Part shown: positions 1 through 8,490 of the stretch, in pieces | How the letters are laid out: each line of letters opens with the position of its first letter | Numbering within the stretch: position 1 is the stretch's first letter | NCBI GenBank assembly: GCA_021731085.1 | Contig: JAKFYB010000033.1 | Coordinates: forward strand, 1-63,148 | Source: Dehalococcoidia bacterium | GTDB lineage: Bacteria > Chloroflexota > Dehalococcoidia > DSTF01 > JACRBR01 | Direction of reading: 5' to 3' | DNA: 63,148 nucleotides | Notes under the pieces: model-generated | Told to the model about the DNA's origin: nothing | Seen by the model: only the letters and a program-made list of their open reading frames with translations | Databases searched by the model: none | Made by a program: the position numbers and the translations under genes

Positions 1-1
1 T

Positions 2-517
2 GTCCTCGGTGGCGGCGGCGCAGCCCTCCGCCCGGGCGTCGCCCAGACAGGCCCAGGCCCCGTGACGGGCACAGACATGACCATCGTCATCCCGAAGATC
101 GGCGTGAACCTCGCCGTTTCAGGCCGCACGGTCGGCACCAATGGCCAGATGGGTGACCCGCAAGGCGCTTTCCAGGTCGTCTGGTACGACTTTATCTCGC
201 ACTACGGCCTCGGCGGTCGGCCTGGCCAGCCTGGCTCGAACGTCGTCATGGCGGCGCATGTGGACTACATCGGCGTCGGCCCGGCCGCCTTCTACTCGAT
301 CGGCAACCTCGCCCCGGGCGACATCATCACCGTCTACAGCTCCACCGGAACCTACAACTACGCAGTCAACTGGAGCACGTCCGTCAGCCCGTCCGGCGAC
401 TTCTCGTCGTATGTCGCGAGCCAGGGCGCTGAGACCATCACGCTCGTTACGTGCGTCGGCGCCTTCAGCGGCGGCCACTACTCCAACCGCCTCATCGTCC
501 GCGGCACGAGGGTCTAG
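2..517 (+). CDS. Sortase (class E/F-like), N-terminus outside window
   Basis: The reading frame is open to the left edge, so this is the C-terminal part of a sortase, a membrane-anchored cysteine transpeptidase acting outside the cell. The visible ~170 residues contain the three catalytic elements: His in AAHVDY, Cys in TLVTCVG and Arg in NRLIVRG, plus the WYDF segment found in class E/F enzymes. The signal-anchor would lie upstream of the window. It is followed 170 bp later by a paralogue in the same orientation. No LPXTG-type substrate or pilin gene is visible nearby, so the substrate is unknown. An internal GTG at 62 is an alternative start but would remove the expected beta-strand and anchor. 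Confidence 0.85.
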   Translation, partial: VLGGGGAALRPGVAQTGPGPVTGTDMTIVIPKIGVNLAVSGRTVGTNGQMGDPQGAFQVVWYDFISHYGLGGRPGQPGSNVVMAAHVDYIGVGPAAFYSIGNLAPGDIITVYSSTGTYNYAVNWSTSVSPSGDFSSYVASQGAETITLVTCVGAFSGGHYSNRLIVRGTRV

Positions 518-612
518 AAGCGCGACGCGCAGGTAGGGGCGCAGTCTGCTACGCCCGTCACCGATGTCACGAAGCTGTAGCATCCGGCAGCCACCGGGCG
601 TTGTACAGTGAG

Positions 613-662
613 TAGAGATGTAGCGCGGGGACTAGAGATGTAGCGCGGGCCTTCAGCCCGCG
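613..662 (+). repeat. Hairpin repeat (family A) with duplicated left part
   Basis: TAGAGATGTAGCGCGGG occurs twice (613-629 and 633-649). The second copy continues into a perfect hairpin, CGCGGGC (644-650), loop CTTCA, GCCCGCG (656-662). This is one of about eleven family A hairpins (core GCGCGGGC-loop-GCCCGCGC) in the intergenic spaces of this window. It lies between the two sortase genes and just before the second one. Confidence 0.85.
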
Positions 663-686
663 AGCGGTGGCGGGAAGTGGCAAGGC

Positions 687-1376
687 GTGAACTCTAACAA
701 GCTCTCAATCCTCCTCATCACCGTCGGCACGCTGCTCATCGTCGTTGCCATCGGACTCATGGCCGTCGTCGCCACCGGCGTCATCGGCACCAACGACCGC
801 AACTCCGATCTCGTGACCGTCGTCGGCTTTGGCGATATCGCGACGCCGCCCGTGGGCCCGTCGCCGACACCCGACGCTCAGTTCCCGCCCGGCTCCACAG
901 CCCCCATCACGCGCATCATCATCCCCAACGCGGAGATCAACGCCCCGATCGTTGTGAAGGGCGTCGACAACGCGGGCGTCATGCTCGCCCCCGACAACGC
1001 CTACGACGTCGCCTGGTACGACTTCAGCGCCCAACCCGGCTTCGGCGGCAACGCCGTCTTCGCCGCCCACGTCGACTACGTGAACGTCGGCCCCGCCGTC
1101 TTCTGGAACCTCAAGGATCTGAACCCCGGCGACATCATCGAAGTCCAGCAGGCGGATGGCACCAGTATCAAGTACGCCGTGAACTTCAAGCAGCAGTACG
1201 ACGCTGCGAGTGCCCCGGTGAACGACATCGTCGGCCCCACGCCGAAAGAGTCCGTTACGCTCATCACCTGCAGCGGCACATTCAACGGCGCCACCCACCA
1301 GTACGATCAGCGCCTCATCGTCCGCGCCGAACGCGTCGCCGAACCCGTCCCCTCCGCCGCCGCCCCCGGCACATAG
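687..1376 (+). CDS. Sortase (class E/F-like), full length
   Basis: A 229-residue sortase. An N-terminal uncleaved signal-anchor spans about residues 7-33 (very hydrophobic, LSILLITVGTLLIVV), followed by a Pro-rich linker and the sortase beta-barrel. Catalytic residues are visible as His in FAAHVDY, Cys in TLITCSG and Arg in QRLIVRAERV. The start is GTG with a purine-rich GGGAAG/AAGG stretch upstream. It is a paralogue of the gene that ends at 517, with the same WYDF and GDII motifs. Sortases of this type join sorting-signal proteins to the envelope, but no substrate is encoded nearby, and in a monoderm or S-layer envelope the acceptor is unknown. Confidence 0.88.
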   Translation: MNSNKLSILLITVGTLLIVVAIGLMAVVATGVIGTNDRNSDLVTVVGFGDIATPPVGPSPTPDAQFPPGSTAPITRIIIPNAEINAPIVVKGVDNAGVMLAPDNAYDVAWYDFSAQPGFGGNAVFAAHVDYVNVGPAVFWNLKDLNPGDIIEVQQADGTSIKYAVNFKQQYDAASAPVNDIVGPTPKESVTLITCSGTFNGATHQYDQRLIVRAERVAEPVPSAAAPGT

Positions 1377-1405
1377 CCCGCCGTGTTGCCGCCGCGCCGC
1401 CGGAC

Positions 1406-1498
1406 CGCGGGCTTTTCAGCCCACGTGTTTGCCCACGCAATTGATCTGTGCGACAGCGCACCAGCACGTCGCGTAGGGGCGCTGCTTGCCGCGCCCAC
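1406..1498 (+). repeat. Composite three-hairpin element, copy 1
   Basis: Family A hairpin (CGCGGGC ... GCCCACG, 1407-1426), then about 45 bp holding the small hairpin motif TGCGACAGCGCA (about 1448-1459), then a family B hairpin that starts GTAGGGGCGCTGC (1473) and ends GCCGCGCCC. The same order A, TGCGAYAGCGCA, B recurs around 19.9, 26.7, 26.9 and 32.4 kb. It fills most of the 305 bp gap between the sortase and the DJ-1 gene; no coding potential is convincing here. Confidence 0.75.
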
Positions 1499-1629
1499 TG
1501 TGGCCACTGACGCGTCGTATTTGGTGGCGTTGGGCCTGCTCCATGTTGTTGGCGACCTCTCGATGCGCTGCCGATTCCGCATCACACGCCCACTCGAACT
1601 TCTACCACAGCCCTGCTAGCATGATCCCC

Positions 1630-1671
1630 AGCGACCAGCGACCAGCGACCAGCGACCAGCGACCAGCGACC
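1630..1671 (+). repeat. Tandem heptanucleotide repeat, 6 x AGCGACC
   Basis: Six perfect head-to-tail copies of AGCGACC directly upstream of the ribosome binding region of the DJ-1 gene. An extended -10 (TGCTAGCAT, 1614-1622) lies just before, so the repeat would be part of the 5' untranslated leader. Other 7-8 bp arrays of different sequence occur at 5401, 6371, 17296 and 30885. Confidence 0.9.
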
Positions 1672-1681
1672 GGAGATCGCC

Positions 1682-2275
1682 ATGAACATTGCCTTCATCC
1701 TCTTTCCCGACTACGAAGAACTCGACTTCGTCGGCCCCTGGGAAGTCTTCGGCATGGCCTCCAAGTACGTCGACCAGTCCTGGAAGCCGTACACCGTCGC
1801 CGCCACCCCCACCGTCCGCGCCTTCCTCGGCCTCACCGTGAACGTCGACCACACCTTCGACAACGCCCCGAAACCAGAACTCATCGTCATCCCCGGCGGC
1901 TTCGGCACCCGCCCCGGCATGTCCGACGAGAAGCTCATCGCCTACATCAAGCAAGCGGGCGCGGGCGCACAGTACGTCACGTCCGTATGCACCGGCGCTT
2001 TCCTCCTCCACGCCGCCGGCTTCCTCGAAGGCAAGAAAGCCACCACCCACTGGGGCGCCAAGAACGAGTTCCGCGAGTTGAAGGCCAATACCGAACTCAT
2101 CGACGGCGAGCGCTACGTCCACGACGCCAACGTCATCACCGCCGCCGGCGTCTCCGCCGGCATCGACATGGCGCTCTACGTCGTTGGCCAACTCAAAGGC
2201 CCCGAAGAGGCCCGCAAAGTCCAGAACTTCATGGAGTACCACCCCGCCCCGCCCTACGCCGAAGTTGCCGTCTGA
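1682..2275 (+). CDS. DJ-1/PfpI family protein (isonitrile hydratase-like)
   Basis: A 197-residue single-domain protein of the class I glutamine amidotransferase-like superfamily. The nucleophile elbow is SVCTGAF with Cys103, and the early acidic residues (EELDF, residues 12-16) supply the Glu that supports that Cys in DJ-1/PfpI proteins. Length and the DFVGPWEVF motif are close to InhA-type isonitrile hydratases and AraC-associated GATase1 proteins, but substrate cannot be set from sequence. The ATG follows GGAGATCGCC, a usable Shine-Dalgarno site. Transcription likely starts between the extended -10 at 1614 and the heptad repeat, so the repeat would sit in the leader. Monocistronic. Confidence 0.85.
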   Translation: MNIAFILFPDYEELDFVGPWEVFGMASKYVDQSWKPYTVAATPTVRAFLGLTVNVDHTFDNAPKPELIVIPGGFGTRPGMSDEKLIAYIKQAGAGAQYVTSVCTGAFLLHAAGFLEGKKATTHWGAKNEFRELKANTELIDGERYVHDANVITAAGVSAGIDMALYVVGQLKGPEEARKVQNFMEYHPAPPYAEVAV

Positions 2276-2305
2276 CGCGTCACGGAGAGCGTCTTCCACG
2301 ACGTA

Positions 2306-2327
2306 GCGCGGGCTTTTCAGCCCGCGC
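2306..2327 (+). repeat. Family A hairpin repeat
   Basis: Perfect 8-bp stem GCGCGGGC (2306-2313), loop TTTTCA, GCCCGCGC (2320-2327), 30 bp after the DJ-1 stop codon. Could act as a transcript-end hairpin although no T-run follows. The remaining ~200 bp up to gyrA hold only a weak -10-like TAAGAT near 2459. Confidence 0.85.
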
Positions 2328-2527
2328 GGTTTCCCGAACCGAGATAGTTTTCGAGATGGAGGGTTGGTAGGTTCCCTTGCCCGAAAATGCTTGCTGGTCA
2401 GATTCAAATACGGGCCGGATCTGGCTCGCTAACGCATAGTCCAGACGGCCCTAAACTGCTAAGATAGGACATCAGAATTGGGTGCCACAGAGCGCCCACA
2501 GCATGACGCTGCGAGCACCATTCCCGC

Positions 2528-5293
2528 ATGACCTCAGACTCCAACATCGGCAATATCCGCAACCAGGGCATTGAAGATGAGATGCGCACGTCGTATCTCG
2601 CCTACGCGATGTCCGTCATCGTCTCGCGCGCCCTTCCGGACGTCCGCGACGGCCTCAAGCCCGTCCAGCGCCGCATCCTCTACGCCGCCCACGAAATGGG
2701 CATCCGCCCCAACGTCGCCTACCGCAAGAGCGCGACCATCGTCGGTTACGTCCTCGGTAACTATCACCCGCACGGCGACAGCCCCGTGTACGAGGCGATG
2801 GTCCGCATGGCGCAGGACTTCTCCCTCCGCTACATGCTCATCGACGGCCAGGGGAACTTTGGCTCCGTCGACGGTGATCCAGCTGCCGCCTACCGCTACA
2901 CCGAAGCGCGCCTCTCCCGCATCTCGGAAGAACTGCTCGCGGACATCGATAGCCGCACCGTCGACACCGAACCAAACTTCGACGACTCCAAGACGCAACC
3001 CGTCGTCCTGCCGGCGCGATTCCCCAATCTGCTCGTCAACGGCGCGTCCGGCATCGCCGTCGGAATGGCGACGAACATTCCGCCGCATAACCTCAACGAG
3101 ATCTGCGACGCAGTCAGCGCCCTTGTCGACAACCCCGAAACGACCACCGAAGAGTTGACACACATCGTCAAAGGCCCCGACTTCCCAACCGGCGCGATCA
3201 TCTTCCGCATGCGCAAGGACTCGCAGCTCGACGATGAGGGTAAGCGCAACGAAATCATGCGCGATGCCATCAAGGAAGCCTACGCCGACGGTCGCGGCCG
3301 CATCATTATGCAAGCGCGCGCCACCATCGAAGAGATGGCGAAGGGCAACCGCTGGCAAATCATCGTCCACGAACTGCCGTACCAGGTGAACAAGGCGACC
3401 CTCGTCGAGCGCATCGCTGATCTCGTGAAGGAACGCAAGATCACCGGCATCAGCGATCTTCGTGACGAGTCCGACCGCCACGGCATGCGCATCGTCATCG
3501 AGCTAGGCCGCGAGGGCCAGGCGGCCAGCGTCCTCAACCAGCTCTACAAGCACACCGCGATGCAGTCGTCGTTCGCGTTGAACATGGTCTCGCTCGACAA
3601 GGGCCAACCGAAGACGATGGGCCTCAAGAAGATGCTCGAGGCCTACATCGAGCACCGCCGCGACGTCATCCGCCGCCGCACAGAATTCGAGCTGCAAAAG
3701 GCGCGCGATCGCGAGCACATCCTCCTCGGCTACCTCATCGCCCTCAAGGATCTCGACAAGATCATCGCCACGATCCGCGGCGCCGACTCCGCCGACGACG
3801 CGAAGTCGAAGCTCATGGCCAAGCCGTGGCAGATGTCCGACCGCCAGGCGCAGGCCGTCCTCGACCTCCAGCTCCGCCGCCTCGCCAAGCTCGAGCGCGA
3901 CAAGATCGAGGAAGAGCACAAGGAGTTGATGAAGCACATCAACTACCTCGAAGATCTGCTCAAGAGCCCGAAGAAGATCGACGGCCTGATCAAGGACGAC
4001 ATGTTCGAGATCAAGAAGGACTACGGCGACGAGCGCCGCACGCAGATCGTCGAGACCGGCGCCGACGACATCGCCGAAGAAGACCTCATCGCGCATCAGG
4101 AGACCGTCGTCACGCTCTCCAACCGTGGCTACGTGAAGCGCATCCCGCTCGAGTCGTACCGCCTGCAGCGCCGCGGCGGCAAGGGCATCACAGGCATGGT
4201 GACGCGCGAAGAAGACGCCGTCCGGCACCTCATCGTCTGCGACACGCACGACAACGTGCTGTTCTTCACCGAGCGCGGCCGCGTGTTCACATCGAAGGCG
4301 TGGGACCTCCCCGACGCGAAGCGCCAGGCGAAGGGCATCCCGCTCGTCAACGTAATCGACTGCGACCCCGGCGAGCAGATCACCGCCATCGTCTCCCTCC
4401 GTGACTACACGAAGGACTTCATGGTCATGGCCACCGCCATGGGCGAGATCAAGAAGACGCCGCTGACCGAGTTCAAGGAGGTCCGCCGCAACGGCAAGAT
4501 CGCCATGAACCTCGAGAAGAGCGACCAGTTCGTCGCCGCCAAAGTTGTTCACGAGAACGACGAAGTCGTGCTGATCACAACCAATGGCCAGGCGATCCGC
4601 TTCCCCGTCGCCAAGCTGCGCTCCGCCTCTCGCACATCCGGTGGCGTGCGCGGCATCAAGCTCGATAAGGGTGGCAAGGTCGTCTCCCTCGAAGTCGTCA
4701 CGCCCGGCCACGAACTGTTCAGCATCTCGGAGAAGGGCTACGGCAAGCGCACGCTGTTCGAGGAGTACCGCATCACCAACCGCGGCGGTCAGGGCGTCCG
4801 CAACTACCAGATCACCGAAAAAACCGGCAAGGTCATCGCGTCCCGCACCGTCAACTCCACGATGGAGCTGATCGTCATCAGCAAGGATGGCATCGTCATC
4901 CGCACGCGCATGGACCAGATCCGCATGACGGGCCGCTCCGCGCAGGGCGTCTCTGTCATCAACGTTGCCCAAAACGACTCAGTCGCATCCCTTGCCACGA
5001 TCGAGATGGGCAACGGCGGCCCGCTCGGCCCGAAAGGTAGCGGCGACACCGACCCCGACGACGAAGCCGAGCAGGGCACCCTCGACGGCATCGAAGCGCC
5101 CTCCACCGACGACGCGCCCAAGGGCAAACCAAAGAAGCCAACACCAATCCGTGGTCGTGGCTCCCGCGCAGCCGCGCCAGCGCCGGTCAGGCCGACCGCG
5201 AAGGCCGCTCCTGCCGCAAAGAAGGCGTCGCCACCAAAGGCGCCAGCGCCCGCCCGCCGCGGCCCCAAGTCCGCCCGCCTCAAGAAGCGCTGA
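2528..5293 (+). CDS. gyrA: DNA gyrase subunit A
   Basis: A 921-residue type IIA topoisomerase A subunit that breaks and rejoins DNA and, with GyrB, adds negative supercoils. The N-terminal winged-helix/tower domain holds catalytic Tyr124 in AAYRYTEAR. The quinolone-determining region reads [10 protein letters not shown] (Ser85, Pro86, Glu89). The C-terminal beta-pinwheel contains an intact GyrA box, QRRGGKG, which separates gyrase from ParC/topoisomerase IV. The last ~90 residues are a Lys/Pro/Ala-rich disordered tail ([10 protein letters not shown], then many KA/PA repeats), longer than in E. coli. gyrB is not adjacent. There is no clear Shine-Dalgarno site before the ATG. Pro at position 86 (Ala84 in E. 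coli) may be natural in this lineage. Confidence 0.98.
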   Translation: MTSDSNIGNIRNQGIEDEMRTSYLAYAMSVIVSRALPDVRDGLKPVQRRILYAAHEMGIRPNVAYRKSATIVGYVLGNYHPHGDSPVYEAMVRMAQDFSLRYMLIDGQGNFGSVDGDPAAAYRYTEARLSRISEELLADIDSRTVDTEPNFDDSKTQPVVLPARFPNLLVNGASGIAVGMATNIPPHNLNEICDAVSALVDNPETTTEELTHIVKGPDFPTGAIIFRMRKDSQLDDEGKRNEIMRDAIKEAYADGRGRIIMQARATIEEMAKGNRWQIIVHELPYQVNKATLVERIADLVKERKITGISDLRDESDRHGMRIVIELGREGQAASVLNQLYKHTAMQSSFALNMVSLDKGQPKTMGLKKMLEAYIEHRRDVIRRRTEFELQKARDREHILLGYLIALKDLDKIIATIRGADSADDAKSKLMAKPWQMSDRQAQAVLDLQLRRLAKLERDKIEEEHKELMKHINYLEDLLKSPKKIDGLIKDDMFEIKKDYGDERRTQIVETGADDIAEEDLIAHQETVVTLSNRGYVKRIPLESYRLQRRGGKGITGMVTREEDAVRHLIVCDTHDNVLFFTERGRVFTSKAWDLPDAKRQAKGIPLVNVIDCDPGEQITAIVSLRDYTKDFMVMATAMGEIKKTPLTEFKEVRRNGKIAMNLEKSDQFVAAKVVHENDEVVLITTNGQAIRFPVAKLRSASRTSGGVRGIKLDKGGKVVSLEVVTPGHELFSISEKGYGKRTLFEEYRITNRGGQGVRNYQITEKTGKVIASRTVNSTMELIVISKDGIVIRTRMDQIRMTGRSAQGVSVINVAQNDSVASLATIEMGNGGPLGPKGSGDTDPDDEAEQGTLDGIEAPSTDDAPKGKPKKPTPIRGRGSRAAAPAPVRPTAKAAPAAKKASPPKAPAPARRGPKSARLKKR

Positions 5294-5321
5294 CTTCCTT
5301 CCGAGCACGGTGCATGTACTA

Positions 5322-5339
5322 GCGGAGCTTCAGCTCCGC
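5322..5339 (+). repeat. Hairpin repeat (family C)
   Basis: GCGGAGCT (5322-5329), two-base loop, AGCTCCGC (5332-5339), preceded by the CTA-G lead typical of the other repeats. A related but imperfect hairpin lies at 43587-43608. Confidence 0.7.
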
Positions 5340-5400
5340 CGCAGTCGCCGCTTCCATAGGGTGCTGCTCGTGGTCAACGGAAGCCGTTGAAGGGTCCTCT

Positions 5401-5419
5401 GCTGTTTGCTGTTTGCTGT
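5401..5419 (+). repeat. Short tandem repeat GCTGTTT (about 3 copies)
   Basis: GCTGTTT GCTGTTT GCTGTC in the gap before the PPOX gene. The same unit is present in seven copies at 17296-17344. It is read through by a spurious N-terminal extension of the next reading frame. Confidence 0.75.
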
Positions 5420-5446
5420 CGAACCCCAACCCCGTACCCTGACCCC

Positions 5447-5917
5447 ATGGGCAGCAGCAACGAACGCGAAGACCTCCCCGAAGCAGCCGTAGCCTTCCTC
5501 GACGGCACCCACATCGTAATCGGCGCAACCACCGACGACGCTGGCCACCCCTACACGATGGTCATGAACTCCGCCGTCGCAGTCGATGCGAAGACCGTCC
5601 GCTTTGCCCTCGACCACCGCACCAACACGCTGCGCTTCGTGCGCGCGCGCCCCGCCATGGCGATCGAGATCGTCGGTGAAGGCTTCGTCTTCGCCGCCCG
5701 CGGCACAGCTCGCGTCGTGCGCGAGAAGATGGTTCACGCGCCCATCCCCAGCGCCCTCGTCCAACTCGACATCGCGTCCGTAAAGAGCGACCTTCCGCCC
5801 GGCGTCGGCATGAAGCCGCCTGAGTTCGAATGGGGCGCCATGGGCGACTACATGCGCGGCGTCGAACCCGCCATGTTCCAAGAACTGCGCAAGTTCACAG
5901 CAGACGGCAATGCCTGA
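5447..5917 (+). CDS. Pyridoxamine 5'-phosphate oxidase-like flavoprotein
   Basis: About 156 residues with the split-barrel FMN- or F420-binding fold of the PPOX superfamily: the strand pattern AFLDGTHIVIGATTDDAG, then PYTMVMNSAV, then VRFALDHRTNTLRFV is characteristic. The role is a flavin-dependent redox enzyme or cofactor-binding protein; the true PNP oxidase (vitamin B6) signature is absent, so the substrate is unknown. A TTG start at 5387 would add 20 residues encoded by a short tandem repeat; ATG 5447 is preferred because TACCCT lies 6 nt upstream with no Shine-Dalgarno, the leaderless pattern seen repeatedly in this window. It overlaps the next gene by 8 bp. Confidence 0.75.
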   Translation: MGSSNEREDLPEAAVAFLDGTHIVIGATTDDAGHPYTMVMNSAVAVDAKTVRFALDHRTNTLRFVRARPAMAIEIVGEGFVFAARGTARVVREKMVHAPIPSALVQLDIASVKSDLPPGVGMKPPEFEWGAMGDYMRGVEPAMFQELRKFTADGNA

Positions 5918-6383
5918 TCCAGCCGTTCACGTTCGTGACGCAACACGCGACGACGTTCCGCGCATCGTCGCCCTCTATCGCACGGACGAACTCACGAGGA
6001 AGCACGGAGACGACTCTAGGGCAGACATCGAGCCCGGTTACTACGCTACATTCGAGGCAATCGAGAACGACTCACGAAACCGCCTGCTCGTCGCCGAGGT
6101 CGCCGGCGAGATTGCCGGTTCGTTCCAGCTGACGTACGTGCCCGACATGCAGCCCGACGGCCGCGACGTCGCCATCATCGAAAACGTCATCGTAGACGCA
6201 TCAGCGCGAGGCTCCGGCGTCGGTTCAGCGATGATGCGCTGGGCGGTAGAAGAAGCGCGCGTCCACGGCTGCTCGCAGATCAAACTAACCAGCAACACAA
6301 AGCGCACAGACGCCCACCGCTTCTACGAACGCCTGGGCTTCGAGACAACGCACGTAGGCTTCAAAATCCTGCTGACTAGCTGA
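5910..6383 (+). CDS. GNAT family N-acetyltransferase
   Basis: A 157-residue acyl-CoA N-acetyltransferase. The acetyl-CoA binding motif A reads VDASARGSGVGSAMMRW and is followed by the motif B region RFYERLGFE. The start overlaps the end of the PPOX gene by 8 bp, so the two are probably co-translated. The acceptor substrate is not predictable. The last codons and the stop codon lie inside the start of an octamer tandem repeat, so repeat number changes could alter the C-terminus. Confidence 0.85.
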   Translation: MPDPAVHVRDATRDDVPRIVALYRTDELTRKHGDDSRADIEPGYYATFEAIENDSRNRLLVAEVAGEIAGSFQLTYVPDMQPDGRDVAIIENVIVDASARGSGVGSAMMRWAVEEARVHGCSQIKLTSNTKRTDAHRFYERLGFETTHVGFKILLTS

Positions 6384-6446
6384 CTAGCTGACTAGCTGAC
6401 TAGCTGACTAGCTGACTAGCTGACTGGCTGACTAGCTGACTAGCTG
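6371..6446 (+). repeat. Tandem octamer repeat, 9 x GCTGACTA
   Basis: Nine units of GCTGACTA between two convergent genes; unit 7 has a single A-to-G change. It supplies the stop codon of the GNAT gene (CTG ACT AGC TGA) and reaches to within 3 bp of the stop codon of the DUF2804 gene on the other strand. Every frame of the array meets TGA or TAG quickly, so it works as a two-way translation stop. Confidence 0.92.
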
Positions 6447-6448
6447 CC

Positions 6449-7513
6449 CTACCACCGCGCCTTGTGCTCCTCGATCCACCCGAACACGTTGTCCACGCCG
6501 ATCGTCTCGCCCGTGTCAGGCACCACCGTCCCCGAGTACCGTCCGAACATCTGGTGCACCTCCGACATCAAGACCCCAGTCTTGGCCTTCGCGACGCGCT
6601 CGTAGAACGGCACGAACTTCAGGTCGACGCGCTTCGACTTCGCTTTGATCCGCCACGGCTTCATGAAGTTTGCTTCGTCATAGACGAACGGAATGTCCTC
6701 CCCCAGTTTGGACAGCACGCCGTCGAGACAGATGCCGTTCTCCGTCATCCCCGTCCCGTCCGTCCACTTCGATCCCAGGTTGATGCCGAGCGTTCGTCCG
6801 CGTTCGTGCGAGCGTCCTTCGCCGTAGTCCGGCAGCCGCGTGCTGAACGCGCCCCAGTTCCAGGCCGTGCTGTACTTCCACACGCCGCGCCCGAAGTCCA
6901 GCACGCCCCACGACGCGTCGCGCTCCAGCCGAAACTTCTCCCTGCCGAGCCGGATGTTGCCGTGCGTAGGCAACGTGTTCTGCTTCGACGTGAACTGAAA
7001 TCGGTCCCGCGACCAGGGGATCACGACGTTAAGCGTCTCATGACTCTTCTTCTGCTCGCACAGCAGATCCGCCGTCAGGCCGACACCCTTCCCGACGAAG
7101 TCAGGCCAGTCGACGATGATTCGCGTGCCCCGAGGCGTGTCCATCAGCCCCAGCCTCCGACCACCCTGCTCGAAAACCACCGACTCGCGCACATGCGACG
7201 GCAGTTCCAGCCCGCCCGGCGGTAAGATCGCCGTCCGTTCGATGAACCGCTGTTTTTCGAATTCCAGAACGTATACGAACGCCAGCACGTAGTGGTCGAC
7301 ATCCGCGATCGTCGCCGAGAAGAAGATCCGGTCATCGTGCACTGCCCAGTAGTTCCACCGCTTCTTGCGCGGTGCATGCCCGGAGACGTTGCAATCGTGC
7401 AGCGGCGTGCGGCTCCAGCCGACAGCGTCGCGGTTCAGGCGGCCGTTCGGGTCGCAAAGTTCGACGGGGCCGAGTAGTTCAGGTTCGTGTGTCGGGAGCA
7501 GTGACGGAGCCAT
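6449..7513 (-). CDS. DUF2804 family protein
   Basis: A 354-residue soluble protein recognised as a DUF2804 member from its paired Trp-rich beta segments (KRWNYWAVHDD, WSRDRFQFTSKQ, KYSTAWNWGAFS) and GINLGSKWTDGTGMTENG. The family has a lipocalin-like double beta-barrel feel and no established function; a lipid- or hydroxycarotenoid-binding role has been suggested for related folds but I see no direct evidence here. No signal peptide or membrane segment. TAGGAT sits 6 nt before the ATG with no Shine-Dalgarno, suggesting a leaderless transcript. It converges on the GNAT gene and diverges from the enoyl-CoA hydratase gene. Confidence 0.75.
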   Translation of the reverse strand: MAPSLLPTHEPELLGPVELCDPNGRLNRDAVGWSRTPLHDCNVSGHAPRKKRWNYWAVHDDRIFFSATIADVDHYVLAFVYVLEFEKQRFIERTAILPPGGLELPSHVRESVVFEQGGRRLGLMDTPRGTRIIVDWPDFVGKGVGLTADLLCEQKKSHETLNVVIPWSRDRFQFTSKQNTLPTHGNIRLGREKFRLERDASWGVLDFGRGVWKYSTAWNWGAFSTRLPDYGEGRSHERGRTLGINLGSKWTDGTGMTENGICLDGVLSKLGEDIPFVYDEANFMKPWRIKAKSKRVDLKFVPFYERVAKAKTGVLMSEVHQMFGRYSGTVVPDTGETIGVDNVFGWIEEHKARW

Positions 7514-7611
7514 GCGTGGATCCTAGCGGATGCCGTTCGCAGATGCCGCGCGCTATGATCGAACGCTCGCGCGAGCATCGTGGCAGTTTCGCGAGGATCG
7601 GGGAGGTTAGC

Positions 7612-8439
7612 ATGGCCGAGTACAAATTCCTGCAGACGCGGCGCGAAGGCCCCGTGCTCATCGCGACGATGTCCAACCCGCCGCGCAATCTCCTCAACGC
7701 CCCGATGGTGGAAGAGCTACACGCCCTCGTCGATGGCCTTGCAGGCGACACCGAAAGCCGCGTGCTCGTGCTCACAGGCGGCGCAGACGGCATCTTCATA
7801 ACCCACTACGATGTCGGCGAGCTCAGCACGCTCTCCGACGCCGTTCGCTCGGCCCCGACGCCTCAGCCGGCGGCCGAGACTGGGGTACCGCGGCCAGCAC
7901 AGCTCCACCCTCTCAACCGGCTCTCCCTGAAGCTCGCCGCGCTGCCGCAGCCCGTCGTCGCCGCAATCAATGGCACCGCAATGGGCGGCGGCTGCGAACT
8001 CGCGCTTGCGTGTGACTTCCGCATCGCCGCGCGTGGCGGCATGATCGGCCTGCCCGAAGTTCGCGTGGGCATCCTCCCCGGCGCCGGCGGCACACAGCGC
8101 ATGACGCAACTCATCGGCGCGGCGAAGGCGCTCGAGCTCATGCTGCTCGGCAACGCCGTGGACGCCGATACCGCTGCCGCGCTCGGTCTGGTGCATCGCG
8201 CTGTAGACGCAGGCGATCTCATGGCTGAAGCGCTCAAACTCGCGAACGAACTCGCCTCACGACCGCCGCTGAGCATCGCCTTGATCAAGCAGTGTGTGCA
8301 GAAGGCGCTCGAGCCGCTGCCCATCGACGAACGCCTCGCTTTCGAGTCTGCGAAGTTCATGGAAACGATGCGTTCCGAAGACGCGTCGCGTCTGATGCGC
8401 GCATACCTCCAGAGCGAACGCCCTCTCAACGAGCAGTAG
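7612..8439 (+). CDS. Enoyl-CoA hydratase/isomerase (crotonase family)
   Basis: A 275-residue crotonase that hydrates trans-2-enoyl-CoA in fatty-acid or related acyl-CoA breakdown. Both catalytic glutamates of true hydratases are present: Glu129 in GGGCELALACD and Glu149 in LPEVRVGILPGAGG. The oxyanion hole is formed around ADGIF and NGTAMGGG. Between the two there is a longer-than-usual flexible segment (about residues 72-100, rich in Pro and Ala). The reading frame is open further upstream, but the ATG at 7612 has a strong GGGGAGG Shine-Dalgarno 8 nt ahead and gives the normal family length. No other beta-oxidation genes are adjacent. Confidence 0.9.
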   Translation: MAEYKFLQTRREGPVLIATMSNPPRNLLNAPMVEELHALVDGLAGDTESRVLVLTGGADGIFITHYDVGELSTLSDAVRSAPTPQPAAETGVPRPAQLHPLNRLSLKLAALPQPVVAAINGTAMGGGCELALACDFRIAARGGMIGLPEVRVGILPGAGGTQRMTQLIGAAKALELMLLGNAVDADTAAALGLVHRAVDAGDLMAEALKLANELASRPPLSIALIKQCVQKALEPLPIDERLAFESAKFMETMRSEDASRLMRAYLQSERPLNEQ

Positions 8440-8490
8440 ACAACCACACGTTCGGGCGAACGTACGACCGCCCAAGCGTATACTCGGACG

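Noticed and set aside
2590-2830. GyrA Pro86 (E. coli position 84) as acquired quinolone resistance
   Set aside because: The main resistance positions are Ser85 and Glu89, a usual sensitive pair in many phyla; the Pro may be the lineage norm.
3503-4972. 489-codon open frame antisense to gyrA
   Set aside because: It is the mirror of a certain gene in GC-rich DNA; the protein is Asp/Ala/Val-rich without family features.
6371-6446. Tandem array considered as a CRISPR
   Set aside because: Units are 8 bp with no spacers; no cas genes in the window.
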